DNA of 49,185 nucleotides, from the NCBI GenBank assembly GCA_049724395.1, contig JAUGWO010000146.1, forward strand, positions 1 through 49,185, given 5' to 3'. Made by a program: the position numbers and the translations under genes. Below are positions 21,237 to 32,698 of this stretch, piece after piece (positions within the stretch are counted from its first letter, which is position 1; every line of letters starts with the position of its first letter). The notes under the pieces were generated by a model that was not told the origin of the DNA, did no database searches, and was given only the letters and a program-made list of their open reading frames with translations. This DNA comes from Spongospora subterranea f. sp. subterranea. Its lineage: Eukaryota; Endomyxa: Phytomyxea; Phytomyxea; Plasmodiophorida.

Positions 21237-24236
21237 ATGGGTTGGACGGCCTCGATCAGAGATGCGCTCGTAGGCGGCCGCCCGCCATCTACGACGTCAT
21301 CCGATGCTGCACCGCCACTGGTTTTGAGCGCCTCGCCTACCCCAGTTCCAGAATCAGACCGCAATGATTCACGGGCTCCGCGATTTGAAACGTTCGATCC
21401 GACTGCCCTAGAACGAGGTATCATCGACATATTGTGCCAGCAAACCGGAGAATTTTTTTCTACAATCAACGCTCTAATCGACCCATTTTTGCTGATACGT
21501 TGAGCCTTTTCTTTAGGCTAATGTTTTCGTTTTGGTTTCAAAATCTTGTCGCAAAAATCTCATTTATCGATCCAGTACGATATGAGACACATATTTTTCA
21601 TAAGCTGCTCCCATGCACGCAGCTCAATTCTGTCCCGGGTAGGTGTCAAGGCAATTCGTGAACTGAACGAATCTCCTTTGGCGGATTCGGCACTACAGCT
21701 GATGAGGGACCAGGAGAGGACTAGGCAGGTCGAGACGCAAGCGGCTATGGAGGACCGCAGAAGGCACAATAATGAATTCGCCAAAACAGTAAGATTTAGT
21801 TTTGATGTATTGGCCTGTTGTCGTTGCGTTCCGTTTTTAGGGCAATGTCTTGTGTTCAAATCTATTTTCCAATTTGTTTACAGGCGCAAATGGAAATGGA
21901 GGAAATCCGGAAGCGCAACGAAGCTGAGCGTTTAAATGAGGAAAAACAGGCTGCTCTATATAAAGCCAAGATTCAGTCCAAACTTGATCAGCAAAAGCTC
22001 CAGGAGCAGCGTCAATACGATACCGAGCAACGGCAAAAGCAGGTATTCGACAAAGAATCGTTTTCAATTTGGGGATTCAGTTTGTTTTGCGGAGTGTACA
22101 TTTCCGTTCATCACTGATATTTCTACAGCATGAAATGTTTCTCCAACAAGAGGCCACGCGTAAAGCAAACGATGCCGAAATCGAAGCAGCGCGTTTAAAA
22201 GCGTACGAACGCCAAGCTCGTATTGACCAGGAGACCGTTCGTGTTCGTGAGGAAGCCGCTGCCACCGGGCGAATCCGGCAAGAACGTGACAACGAAGACG
22301 TATGAGTTCGTCAACGCCTGTAATGCCAATAAGCTCACATAATTCAGGTGGCCACTCGTCGGTCGGAAATGCAAAACGCAGCCACGCTGGCTGCTCGTTT
22401 AGAATCGATCCGCCTTCACTATCAGAATATCAACTCCATCGGGTCGTCTCTCAAAGATGCTCTGTCGGATCCGCAAAAATGCATACAGGGCGTAGCGCTT
22501 GTAACAGCGCTGTCGCTTGGGTTCTTTGGCGCCCGTAACGGCACTCAAGTTATTGGTGAGTTTGTTTTCCTCTGCTGTTCATTTTGACTTTAAAGAAAAA
22601 TTCGGGCACGGTGTATTTCTGCAATTGTTGGTTTTGAAAAAACGCTTGTACACACCACTGTTTGCAATTCTACAAGTTTGAGCTGGTTGTACTTTCATGC
22701 TGACAAGCGTCGATTAGGTAAATATATTTCGTCACGCCTTGGTCGTCCGCAGCTAGTACGCGAGACCTCGCGCACCAATTATCTTTCGCCTCGAACGTGG
22801 ATCCCTCCCTTCGGTGCGATGAGGTCGTCATTTCAGACGACACCAGCCGTCAAGGCCGTCGATCAGGTCCATAAACTTCGGTCTTGTTCGCGTCGTGAAG
22901 TCGTTTATCTTATTTTTGTCAGGTTGTTCTGTCGCCGTCGTTGCGTTCGCGTCTAACGTGGATAGCTGACGCCGCTCAATCGGCCACGATGCATCGGTCT
23001 CCATATCGCCATCTTCTCCTACATGGCCCACCAGGTAATTTGGCTACGAATTCTCCGAACCTCCAGTAGTTTCATGAATCATTATTTTCTCACGCGATTT
23101 CATGGCGCAAATGCTTACCTACATTGTCATTTGGGCAAGCGTAGTCAATGAGTGTTAACGTCGGCTATCTTTTAGGGACCGGCAAAACTCTTTTTGCACG
23201 AGCGCTTGCGGTGGATTCGGGCATGGATTATGCTATAATCTCTGGAGGGGATTTATCCCAATTGGTAATTACATCACGCTCGTTCTCCAATCGCAATCTG
23301 ACGCTCAGATTAGGGCAAAGCAGCCGTCACCGAATTACACGCATTGTTCGATTGGGCTGAAAAGTCCCCTCGAGGCGCCTTACTGTTTTTTGACGAAGCG
23401 GATTCATTCCTTCGCAAGGGCCGTGAAGACTCGCAAGTATATTTATGTTTGACATTTCCGTCTAATCACCCAATGCTCCATTTTCGAGTTTCACGATCTA
23501 CCAATTTTTTCGCTTCAACTCGTCTACAGTGTTTGTATTGGTGGTACCTCATGAAAATTCGTTTGCTTTATTCGGTGGACTTAATCCGCAACTCATACCA
23601 AAAGACTTTGGTCACTAGTAAATCCTCGAGAATTTAAATTTTTATTTTTTGATTTCAATCCCGGTTTCAAAACCATCCAGCTTCTTGGTATGTCAATTTC
23701 CTGATATCATGTTATGCGCTTAGGCGATGTCTGAGCAAGGTCGTCACGTTCTTTCTGCATTTTTGCAGCGAACAGGAACTGACTCGCGCAAGTTCATGAT
23801 CGTGTTGGCGTCCAATATGAACCTCGAGAGTTTTGACGACGCGGTCAAGGACAGAATCGATGAGTTTGTCGAGTTCGAGATACCCGATCATGAACAGCGA
23901 AAGCAGCTGCTCAAAATGTTCTTTGAGCGGTACGTTATTTTACAATTTTGGTTGTTCGTTTCACCAAAAAAAAAACACGACGACTGTTTTTCGTCGTCTT
24001 GATTTAAGCTTATTTAATGGGCTAATTCTAATGACGGGTTTCGTGGTTTTTTGGGCAAAGTGATTATTACAGTACATGTTTATGGAGCACAGCAAGTCAA
24101 ATTGAGCTGACACGGTTTTCGTCTGTTGTTTTCAATAATAAGTGATTCTATACAACATCATTCTCTCTCTATCTGAATCTAATTGTGTTCGTGGTGCAGA
24201 TATCTTGAGGTCGATTCCCGCACTGGTCCTATCCAG

Positions 24237-24285
<49 letters not shown>

Positions 24286-24551
24286 TGCATGGCGATTCTC
24301 GCACTGTCTTACACGAATTCACTCCTAACGACGTCGATATGCTCAGCGAGCGTCTTGATGGATTCTCCGGTCGCCAAATGGCCAAATTTGTTATCTCCAT
24401 GCGCGCCGCTGTGTTCGGCCATCTGGCGCCCAAGGCGACGCTATCGGTAGCCGACCAGCTTTTGTCCTGGCGTGAATGGGATCGCCGATCTCGGGCCGCA
24501 TCAGTTCAAGCCAGGGAAAGATCTTTCAACAATATCAATCAGCTGCCGTAA
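21237..24551 (+). CDS. ATAD3: ATAD3-type mitochondrial AAA+ ATPase
   Basis: ATAD3 is an inner-mitochondrial-membrane AAA+ protein involved in nucleoid and cristae organisation. Eleven exons inferred: 21237-21417, 21643-21788, 21884-22042, 22129-22299, 22348-22555, 22718-22866, 22923-23034, 23176-23264, 23314-23436, 23724-23929, 24200-24551, all GT-AG with agreeing phases, about 631 aa (human ATAD3A 634). Order: [12 protein letters not shown], a long charged coiled coil in exons 2-4, a membrane segment in exon 5 ([15 protein letters not shown]), [13 protein letters not shown], Walker A GPPGTGKT split by intron 7, [11 protein letters not shown], Walker B LLFFDEAD, sensor [15 protein letters not shown], and SGRQMAKFV. 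Exon 11 contains a run of 45 A (24237-24281) read as 15 lysines, absent from the family. Confidence 0.93.
24237..24281 (+). repeat. Poly(A) run of 45 inside ATAD3 coding sequence
   Basis: Uninterrupted 45-base A homopolymer between codons for TGPIQ and WLHGDSRT. Length is a multiple of three so the reading frame survives and would add 15 consecutive lysines. Likely collapsed or expanded in sequencing; the true length may differ. Confidence 0.95.
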
Positions 24552-24726
24552 ATAGAAATATAATTGTCCCTGATCCACCACACCAAATTTCACACAATAA
24601 ATTCCTGCATAAACTGGTTCATGGATCGTCACGACAGTACCTTGTCCTTGATCTGCCCATATCTGAGAACAGTAATGATGTCATGTATGGGTGCGAATCA
24701 GCTGCGTTCCATTTAGTGTCGTACTC

Positions 24727-27700
24727 ATGGCACCCACGCGGCCACGTGGCGTTCCTATTCAATGCGTGGCGCGCCTCAAGAGCGTTTCGGCGCTCGATAC
24801 GCAATATAGCGACGCTTATGTCACAATCGGCGACGATTCCTTTCAGTTGGCTCACGTGCATTCGCCTTCCCAATCTATTCACAAAATCTTTGCTGACGAC
24901 GTCTCCGCTCTAATCCATGGCGCTGTGGCCGATTCGCGAAACATAGCTTTATTGTCGATAGGTTCAACACAATCAGGGAAAACCGACACACTCATCGATA
25001 TTGTTGGCTTGGTGGCAACTGAATTATTTTTGATACTTCAATCTAAAAAAGACGGCTACGAAGTGTCAGTTCAATGGGTCGAGATATATAACGACGGATT
25101 ACATGATCTCCTATCGTCATCGTCAACAAATCTTACGGTTGAGGTCTCGGAGCATGGAGTTTGCATTCCGCGCTTACGTAGAATTCCGTGTAAGGACGAC
25201 GGCGATTTCCACGTCATAGTGCAAGAAGGGGGGGCTCGTCGAACGTCAACTTTGTCAGAGCACGGACCGTTTTCAGAACGCGCGTCCAGCATTATGACAA
25301 TAGAGATTGTTGCAAAAACAAAAGGTTTTGTGATTCCGTTGAGAATGGTGTTTGCAGAACTCCCAGGAACAGAAAGGCTGGCTGTAGATATGGCAGTGCT
25401 AAGAGCATCCGAAGGGCTGCAAATCAATCGCGAGCTGATCGCGTTTGCGAATGTTTGCCGGGCACTGTCAGACGAATCGAGAGCAGATTTCGCGAATTTC
25501 GCGGAATCGAAAACGACTTCATTATTAAGCGATTGCCTGGAAGGAAACACCAAAACACTAGTTTTGGTTAATGTGGATCTGGAAGAGAAGGCAGCAGCTT
25601 TGGCAACACTGAGACTAGCGCAGATCATGAGCGCAATAACCACATTTCCTGTAGCGAATGACGAATTGAGTGCTGGTCTGCTGAGAGCATTGCGAGTCAA
25701 AAATATGGCACTTATTGAGGAGGTTCGAGGACTAAGGAAAGGTGTAACAACCGATGGAGAAAAATATCAGGACACGCAAGTCATGAAGGCTGCGATGCTC
25801 GAACTGCAAGGAAGAGTTATTGCGTCTGAGAAAGCAAAAGCCGTTATCATGGCTGAAAAACAAAAATCTAGTGCCGCTGTCATCGATCTGAGAGTAAAAT
25901 ATAGAGAGTTACTAGCGGCTAAGACGGCACTACAAGCCGAGATGCTAAACAGCGAAGAACAACGTCTTCAGTTGTCGAAAACGTTGATTGATATGCAGAT
26001 GTCCGAGACCGACTTAAAAGAAAACTTAGCAAACGAAAAGTATGAGTTGGAAACGCGCTTATTGACTAGTGAGGGCGATATAGCAGATCTACAGGCAAAA
26101 GAGAAGCGCCTGACGCAGGAAGCTCAGGAAATGAGAAAAAAAAATGAAGAACAGCAGAAAGAGCGTAATGCTATGGCGTTGGAATACGTGGCACTACGGC
26201 ATAATTACGATAATATCATGGGCGACTTAGGGACTGCTCGTAATAGAAATGAAACCCTGGGAATTGAATTGTTAAACCTAGTTAATGCCAAGAAGGAACT
26301 AGAAGAGCGCAGCAGTGCACAAGATGAACAGGTCGCGGTCCTTAATGCGTCATTGAAGGACGCCAATACTGCCAAGACGGCACTGCAAGAGTCTCTCAAC
26401 AGCCTACAAGCGTCCGAACGCGAACTGAGGTTACAGAACGAAAACATGTCGGTGATGGCAATCAAAAAAGATGTCGAGATAAGGCAATTGCAAACAGAAT
26501 TCGAATCGAAAAAGGTTTTAATGGAACGAGCGCAAATAGACTTCATTAAAGAGAAGGAAGCAGAATCAGCACTCATACGCACTTCCGCTGATAAAGAGAC
26601 ACATCGCTTGACTACAATCAAGTCAGAAATGGAAAAGACCATGGAACGTTTACAAAGCGATCTGAAAGTGGTTCGGCGGAATCTGGCGACGGCAGAAGCG
26701 GAGTTGACGGGGCTTTCAGACAAAAACGTACAGATGGATGCCGAGATTGTCACGTTACGAGAGAGTACAGCGCAGCAAGCAGAAGCGTATCGCCGCCGAA
26801 TACTGCAATTGGTAAGCGACGTCGGCGAAGGCGACGATAGTAGGAAACTAGTGCAAGAACTGATCGAGGATCACGCGCGGGTTCAAACGCAGCAGAATGC
26901 GGAGATCGCGGATGGCAGAAGTCGCGAACGGACAATTAACCGTAAAATGAGAAAACTGGCAACAGCTTATAGAGAGCTGGCACATGCCTTCGAAGACGGT
27001 GACAAAACAGTGAAACCCTTGAGCGAAAGTCAAGTTGGAGACATTTCTCTCGAAGTAGCACAGAATGAAGTATCTTGGCAGTCGGAAATAGATGGGGTTC
27101 GCATACGGCTACAGACGGCGCAAACGCAGATGGAGTCGTGTAAAGAGGAGATGGTGAAACAGGCCGAAGAGCAAAAAAAGGTGGTAGGACGATTGCGGCG
27201 AGAGTTGGAGGAAATTGGGAGAGATAAGCAAGAAATCGCCGCGGAACTGACCGCTGTCAAAATGGTGCACAGCGCCTGCGGCGACGTGCTTGCTGCTAAA
27301 AGCGTCTCAACGGACATGGGTCCTGCAACGACAGATGCTTTGAAATCGATTAAAAACGAAATCGAATTGTTAAGGAAGGCATACGCAACAGATCCACGTC
27401 CTGAACTACATGCTGGGACAAGCGACGATTCGCGCCGAGAAATTGAACGACTTCGCGAGAAATTGAAGACGGCCGGAAAATCCAAACGCAGATCCGGCGA
27501 AAAAATGTCTTCATCCGAAGGTGAGGCGCTTCGCGCCGAGATCCGCGACTTGCAGGAACAGATTCGGGTGGCTAAAGAGGGCAGAGGATCGCGTACTAAA
27601 GGCGGTCACGGGTACTCGAACCGCTGCGCAGGCCGAACAGGAGCGGGCGGCGTTGTCTATGCAGTGCGCTCGTGCCGAGGCGCAGGTCCGCCAGCTCCAG

Positions 27701-27811
27701 GCCTACATCCAGAAGCAGGTGGCGGCGTTCGACAAAGAACGGCAACATCTAAAGCAGCAGATTACGGAAATGAAAGCAGCTGCAGAGGCCGCGTCGCGAT
27801 CTGTTCGATGA
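24727..27811 (+). CDS. Divergent kinesin-like motor with long coiled coil
   Basis: Residues 1-320 follow the kinesin motor plan but with altered motifs: P-loop GSTQSGKT (79-86, usually GQTGSGKT), EIYNDGLHDLL, FSERASSIMTIEI where NxxSSRSH is expected, AELPGTERL for DLAGSER, and ESKTTSLLSDCLEGNTKT. Residues from about 350 to the end are almost continuous coiled coil with glutamate, lysine and leucine heptads. The loss of the switch motifs suggests weak or no ATPase activity (inference), as in other degenerate kinesins. No intron is seen, unlike neighbours. Near 27570-27580 (GAGGGC) the coiled coil continues only if one base is skipped: RVAKE then AEDRVLKAV, ending at 27811 after about 1,028 aa; otherwise the frame runs on to 27915 with low-complexity residues. 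ATG 24727 is the first in frame. Confidence 0.8.
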
Positions 27812-27915
27812 GGGTAACGCGAACTCAGTCGACGGGCGGTGTAACATGGGCCCGTCCATTTAGGGACTGTGCCAGGTCACTCAGGCTGTACAGGCAAGCA
27901 GTCGGGCAACGTTGA

Positions 27916-28348
27916 AACCTGGGGCATCGCTTACGCCATAAACCGGCCGTCAATGTGATAAATTCACGGAAACTGGCCCGAACCGCTGGACTTGAGATCG
28001 TACATAGTTCATGAATTTTCATAATGGCGTTGTCAAAGCAGATTTCAAACATGGCATTATACATATCAGGTACTCGTAGGCGCTATACCGGGAAGGAACT
28101 TCTGTTGAAAGTACTTGCAATCGGGGAATTCCCTCAGATGAATGCGTTCTGGCAATTTCCAAGGCGATCACCCCGAGCTGGTCGAGCTTCTTTGAAGTAG
28201 ATAATATGTCGTGAATGTTTTTATCGATAGATACTCTGTTGGCCGATGGATGCCCCTAAATGCACCTTCCTTGACTGATCGAAGTCTGGCAACATGTCAA
28301 GGTATCCGACACACAATAGCGAGTGATTGTCTCAGAATTGTTGATAGT
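27916..28348. other. No gene recognised
   Basis: Short frames only. Between the kinesin-like gene and the macro-domain gene, which point toward each other, so this should hold both 3' ends. Confidence 0.45.
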
Positions 28349-28984
28349 TTAACTTCTGTTTGGAACTTGATTTTGCAGAAACGACAACGTTTCAGACGGG
28401 TCATGAACAGTGGTCGGAGCTGCTTCGACAGTTGGCGGTGGGGGAAAAAACGAGTACAACCAGTAAATGAACCAGTGAAATTCGTGGCGGTTGTCGGTAT
28501 GAAGGACGATCTGACGTAAACTCCTTTCTGGTCCTTTCTCGTCGATCCACGAACGTAGTGTCTTGAACGCAACTGCATTGACATCTTTCATGGAGTCGCC
28601 GGACATGGTTCCGAGCGTGCTGGCGAACGCAATCCTGCCATATCCGTTGGCATCGGCCATATCCAACGCGGACCTGTACGCTGATTCTAGCGTAGATGCA
28701 TCCCAGCGGAAGGGCAACGGTAAATGTATCAACGACGCCGCATGGAACGGCCGACCTGCTTTGGTCGCCACCGACTCCCCAAGCGCTGGCTTGGGAAGTG
28801 CCTCCAAGCGTTCACGGTAGGTTCGCCCGCCGAAATTCATGATCTTGAATGATTCGCAGCGAAGACGTCTGGCAAAATTCACATCGGAACCGAACGCGAC
28901 AGCCGGGCTAGATAATCTGACGATTTCACCTGTACAGTAAGAAGCGGTTGAATCAGCTGGATATTTTACTAAACAACGGCTCAT
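28349..28984 (-). CDS. Macro-domain-like protein
   Basis: Single open frame of 211 aa from an ATG at 28984. The middle resembles a macro (ADP-ribose binding) fold: SDVNFARRL, ESFKIMNFGGRTYRERLE, FHAASLIHLPLP, then LESAYRSALDMADANGYGRIAFASTLGTMSGD where the loop before the last helix is expected, and VNAVAFKTLRSW. The usual N-terminal strand and catalytic asparagine block (NAAN) is not visible, so hydrolase activity is doubtful; it may bind nucleotide ligands only or be divergent. C-terminal WFIYWLYSFFPPPP is unusual. No signal peptide. Confidence 0.6.
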   Translation of the reverse strand: MSRCLVKYPADSTASYCTGEIVRLSSPAVAFGSDVNFARRLRCESFKIMNFGGRTYRERLEALPKPALGESVATKAGRPFHAASLIHLPLPFRWDASTLESAYRSALDMADANGYGRIAFASTLGTMSGDSMKDVNAVAFKTLRSWIDEKGPERSLRQIVLHTDNRHEFHWFIYWLYSFFPPPPTVEAAPTTVHDPSETLSFLQNQVPNRS

Positions 28985-30154
28985 TATTTTTGGTCAAACC
29001 AAAACACCACAGAAAAGCAACATATTGTCAAAAAACAGTCGAGTCGAAATTGAATATATCCTCTCGGGAAAAAGGTAATTCAGATTGATGAAACGATCAC
29101 GTGGAGCGCAGAGCTGTTAATTTGAACCTGTCCAGAGGCAGACGGAACTGTTGGCGTCGTGGGAGAAGGGGACCAAAGGGGGCGGGGGCGTCGTGGGAAT
29201 GTGGCGTGGGTATCCTCGTCCCAACCGCAGCATTGTCGCCCATGTCGGGATCGAATCGATCGGGGTCTGCGGGTGCCGCCCCATGTCGTCGGCCGGAACG
29301 ATCAGGGATGGGTCTACGGTATCGGGCAGGATCAATCGCCATGGTCGCCTGGCACCACACCGTGTCGACACATCCGCTCAGTGTTCATTCAGCGCCATGG
29401 CTTGGGGACGGCTGGCCCGACCTGGATGTTCTCGCTACTCGCGATTTCAGGATCTCGTTATCGATCGCTCCTTCCCGTAATCTTCCAGGGCCATTGTGTT
29501 CTTTCTCTGGCCCCTGCCGAGGAGGATAACAGAGAATTATCTGATTACCGATCTACAACAAAATAAAATAACTGGAGCACATGAGAGGACGAGCATCTCT
29601 CGCTCGATCCGTTGATAAAGCATCTTTTATTGAGATCAGCTGTTTTTTCCAACCCTTCACCGCTGCCGATTCGGGTGATGGTAAGCGGTTCCCGCCAATC
29701 TTGTACTAACGCCAGGCACGACCATCGCCCGTCTTCTTTTTTCTTTTCTCACCACGTTCGTGGTGTCAGATCATGGGCAGGATTCTCCTCAGCTCACGAC
29801 GGTGGATTAACCGTTGAGCCGTCAGTTTTATCGTGTTCCCATGGGGAAGTCCAACCCCTGGCGTGACTTTGGGCCTGATGGAATTCAGGCGGATCCGGAT
29901 TCGACAATCGTGTTGCCACGAGACGATTCGCCGCTTTGTCACTAATGAAGGCGATTGAAGTTTCAAAGAATCGAGGGTTGATCCAACGTAGTTTCAGAAC
30001 CCGAACGCCACAAGGACGTTCTTTGAGGAAGTACTCCTGACCTACAAAATACGATCGTGATGACGGCGCCCTTCTGCCATTGATCAAACGATATAAGGCC
30101 CTTTTGTGGACCGATGCGTCAAAACAATATTGAAAAGCGGGGTAAAACGAGTTG
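28985..30154. other. GC-richer region without recognised gene
   Basis: 29100-29530 is richer in G and C than its surroundings and is open in several frames on both strands, as expected from composition alone. Minus-strand frame 30162-29794 (122 codons) is protein-like in part but not recognised. No repeats noted except the start of the unit B 5' block at 30155. Confidence 0.4.
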
Positions 30155-30656
30155 ATGATCATTGATCACGACCAGTTGAGAGATGATTGTAGGTGAGGAA
30201 TAAAGACTATAGTAGTGGTCTTAAGCGATCACAAATCCCACAGCTATATCCTCAATTGATCTACAGCTGTGGTCATGTCGATTCCGACCTCATTATCGGT
30301 CCACAAAACACTTTTGTCGCGTCTGTGTTGCCTCTCACGAATAACCTGACTACTGTCCCTTGGTTTGTCGTCATGTTGATATTGTCAACAGGTCTCACGA
30401 TAATTACCTCCCTGAGGATTATGAAGTTTATCGTATTTTCCGGCTCTTGACCTACTCCAAGATGATAATCGTCCTCGACAGCGTTATAACCAACAAGGGC
30501 GCACAGGCCTCAACAATGAACAGGGGCAACGGCGAACAGTCCAAGATCGGATAAGGCGGGTGACTGTGAGGTCAAACCGCTTTCATAACAATACTGTGTG
30601 AGTAGGCAGAAATTTAGTTCGTACGAACTCAAATCCATACAGTTATTTTGTATCAA
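30155..30656 (+). repeat. 5' block of secreted-protein unit B
   Basis: Second copy of the block at 18429-18838, about 90% alike in the first 250 bases. Its right half (from about 30380) matches the 3' spacer weakly, as in TAACC...CTCGACAGCGTTATAACCA against the spacer's TTCTCAACAGTGTTAGAACTA. Confidence 0.7.
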
Positions 30657-31213
30657 ATGTCGCACATCGGTGGATCTATTTTTCTTCTCATTATTGCCCA
30701 CTGCCTACTCTGTTATTCTTTATGAAGATTTCATTGCGCAAAACACTATTGATATCGCTGATGATATTCCAACCGCATTGCCCATCAACGACAAGGATGT
30801 GATTTGGATGAACAGTTGCTTCGCTCTATTTTTGGAACAGTGTTGGTCTCTTAGAACCAACTTCGAAAAACCGATGCAAAGCAGTTGATTTGGAAGAAGG
30901 TCTCGGTGAAGATCATTCTAAGGTTGGGATTAGTGATATTGATATTCTGTCTCGGTGATGATTTTTATCAGCAAGGGAATGTTGTGTGCGATGAAGTTGT
31001 CAAAATCGCCAATGGGGTCAAAGGTAATGGCCGTCTTAAGTCTCGGGCCGCGCAGGCTCACATCAAAGAATTCATGTTGAAGGTCAGCGAAATAACAAAT
31101 TAAAAAAAAAGGATCTCCCACATTATGGCGTCGCTCTTCTACTATCGAACACAAGGCAGTCTGCCCGAATTCTGGGGCACCTGCGAGGGAGAGTCGTCGG
31201 GATTAAACCAATG
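30657..31213 (+). pseudogene. Secreted-protein family, copy B (broken)
   Basis: Related to copies A and D: signal-peptide start MSHIGGSIFLL, the segment CFALFLEQCW with the first conserved cysteine, NVVCDEVVKIANG with the second, HIKEFMLKV, and the C-terminal motif MASLFY...GSLPEFWG. Broken at a few places, so unlikely to give a full product. Closest in upstream sequence to copy A. Confidence 0.7.
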
Positions 31214-31760
31214 AGTATTTCTGGATCAAGACAGTCACCTGAAGTGTCGCTTTTCACCGATTCCCATATTGAATACATCATGTTTTTGTGATCCTATTCC
31301 TCAGTAGTTGAACTCAAAAAACGATTCCAAATCCCAACAGCAATATCCAGATCGACAGAGTTTCATCATCGTTCCACTTCAATCGATCATTGAGTCTATC
31401 TCCTAACTGGCAATATCTAAAAACCTAACGTCGCTTTGTGTTAGTGTGTCACCTGTTATGATATTTCCAACAGATTTCAATGACCATAAACTATATGGGA
31501 TTGTGCTGTTAATGGTCTTCTCCCGCTATTGACCAACATGAACGTGATAACCGTTCTCAACAGTGTTAGAACTACCAACCTCTCACTGGCAATCAAGTTT
31601 TAAAGTGGCAATGGCGAACAGTCCATGATCGGATCTGGTATATTATAAGGGACCTGAAATATTTATTGTTTATATTCCTCGTCACAATTGTCTGATATAA
31701 CTTGATTACTAGAGATAATGTGACAAATCAGGATATTTAAAACAACGAAATAATGAAACA
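31214..31760 (+). repeat. 3' spacer of secreted-protein unit B
   Basis: Same block as 19334-19925, with scattered substitutions and small indels. Confidence 0.85.
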
Positions 31761-32345
31761 AAACGTGATATCCGATGAATTGGTTTAAGGTGATGATATT
31801 CCCGTTGTGCAATAGTGAAGCGCTGGAAGGAATTGTCAGTAGAGATTCGTTCGACGTTTTCTATAGTTCCTGGTCAATGTGGAGAAATACTCACATTGCC
31901 ATCGTATCTGGGTCCCAGACAAATGTCTTCGATTGCACATCGGCATCATTGCTCACCTTTGGTATCTAAAGTTATCGAGATTTCCGAGCGAGCAAGGATG
32001 GCGATATCAAATTTGTTTTCTTGGTTCAGCTGCTCAAACATTGATCCACAGTTTTGTCGAGATGGGTCTTTAATGTGTGAGTTGAAAAGGAAACGTCGTT
32101 CCTCACCATTTTGGCTAGGCCACACTTGGGTCAAATCATCAAAGCCAAAGGACGTTATTCACGATGGTGTTCGTTTCATGACGAAACCAAACAAAGAGTG
32201 GTTTTACAATTATGTTCTTGGTCTAAAAGACGATATTAAAACATTGGTGAACGTGTTCCTTGATCTTCAGCATACCATTCGATTGTCGTATCTTCAGATC
32301 TATATTGGTCAACCGATTTGGCATCGTATAGCCTCACCGATGTGC
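31761..32345 (+). mobile_element. Ty3/gypsy integrase-region relic in unit B
   Basis: Fuller copy of the decayed integrase fragment, including RDSFDVF, the HRIWVPDKCLRLHIG block and KDVIHDGVRFMTKPNK. Broken. It runs directly into an inverted partial copy belonging to unit C (32355-32460). Confidence 0.6.
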
Positions 32346-32698
32346 AAACGAAGTATTGTGTCTGGGACTTAGATACGATGGCAATGTGAGTATTTCTCCA
32401 CATTGACCAGGGACTATCAAAAACGTCGAACGAATCTCTACTGACAATTCCTTCCATCGCACTGAATGATCGATTGAAGTGGAGCGATGAAAAGAAAAAC
32501 TCGGCCAATCTGGATATTTATGGTCATTGCTTCATCTTCTGACTGTTTTCTCCGCTCTTCTGTTGGGATTTGGAATCGTTTTTTGAGTTCAACTACTGAG
32601 GAATTGGATCACAAAAACTTGATGTATTCAATATGGGATGAAAATCCGGGTTCGGTCAAAGCTCCACTTCTGGTGACTGGTCTTGATCCAGGGAATAC
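32346..32698 (-). repeat. 3' flank of unit C (inverted, partial)
   Basis: Minus-strand copy of the integrase-relic start (32355-32460) and part of the 3' spacer (32560-32698, with the ATCCCATATTGAATACATCA and CCAAATCCCAACAG words reversed). With unit B it makes a head-on inverted arrangement. Confidence 0.7.

Noticed and set aside
22718-22866. Apparent frame slip in ATAD3 exon 6 (a [13 protein letters not shown] reading in another frame)
   Set aside because: The main frame joins the next exon (VVLSPSL) in correct phase through a clean GT-AG intron, so no slip is needed.
24237-24281. Poly(A) run as a retrotransposon tail or gene end
   Set aside because: ATAD3 homology continues on both sides in the same frame and no element or target duplication is visible, so it is treated as in-frame coding sequence for now.
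25071-27485. Minus-strand frames of 150-209 codons across the kinesin-like gene
   Set aside because: Serine-rich antisense shadows of the coiled-coil coding sequence with no domain of their own.
29100-29530. Long overlapping open frames on both strands in GC-richer DNA
   Set aside because: Open in several frames at once with no recognisable domain; expected from base composition.
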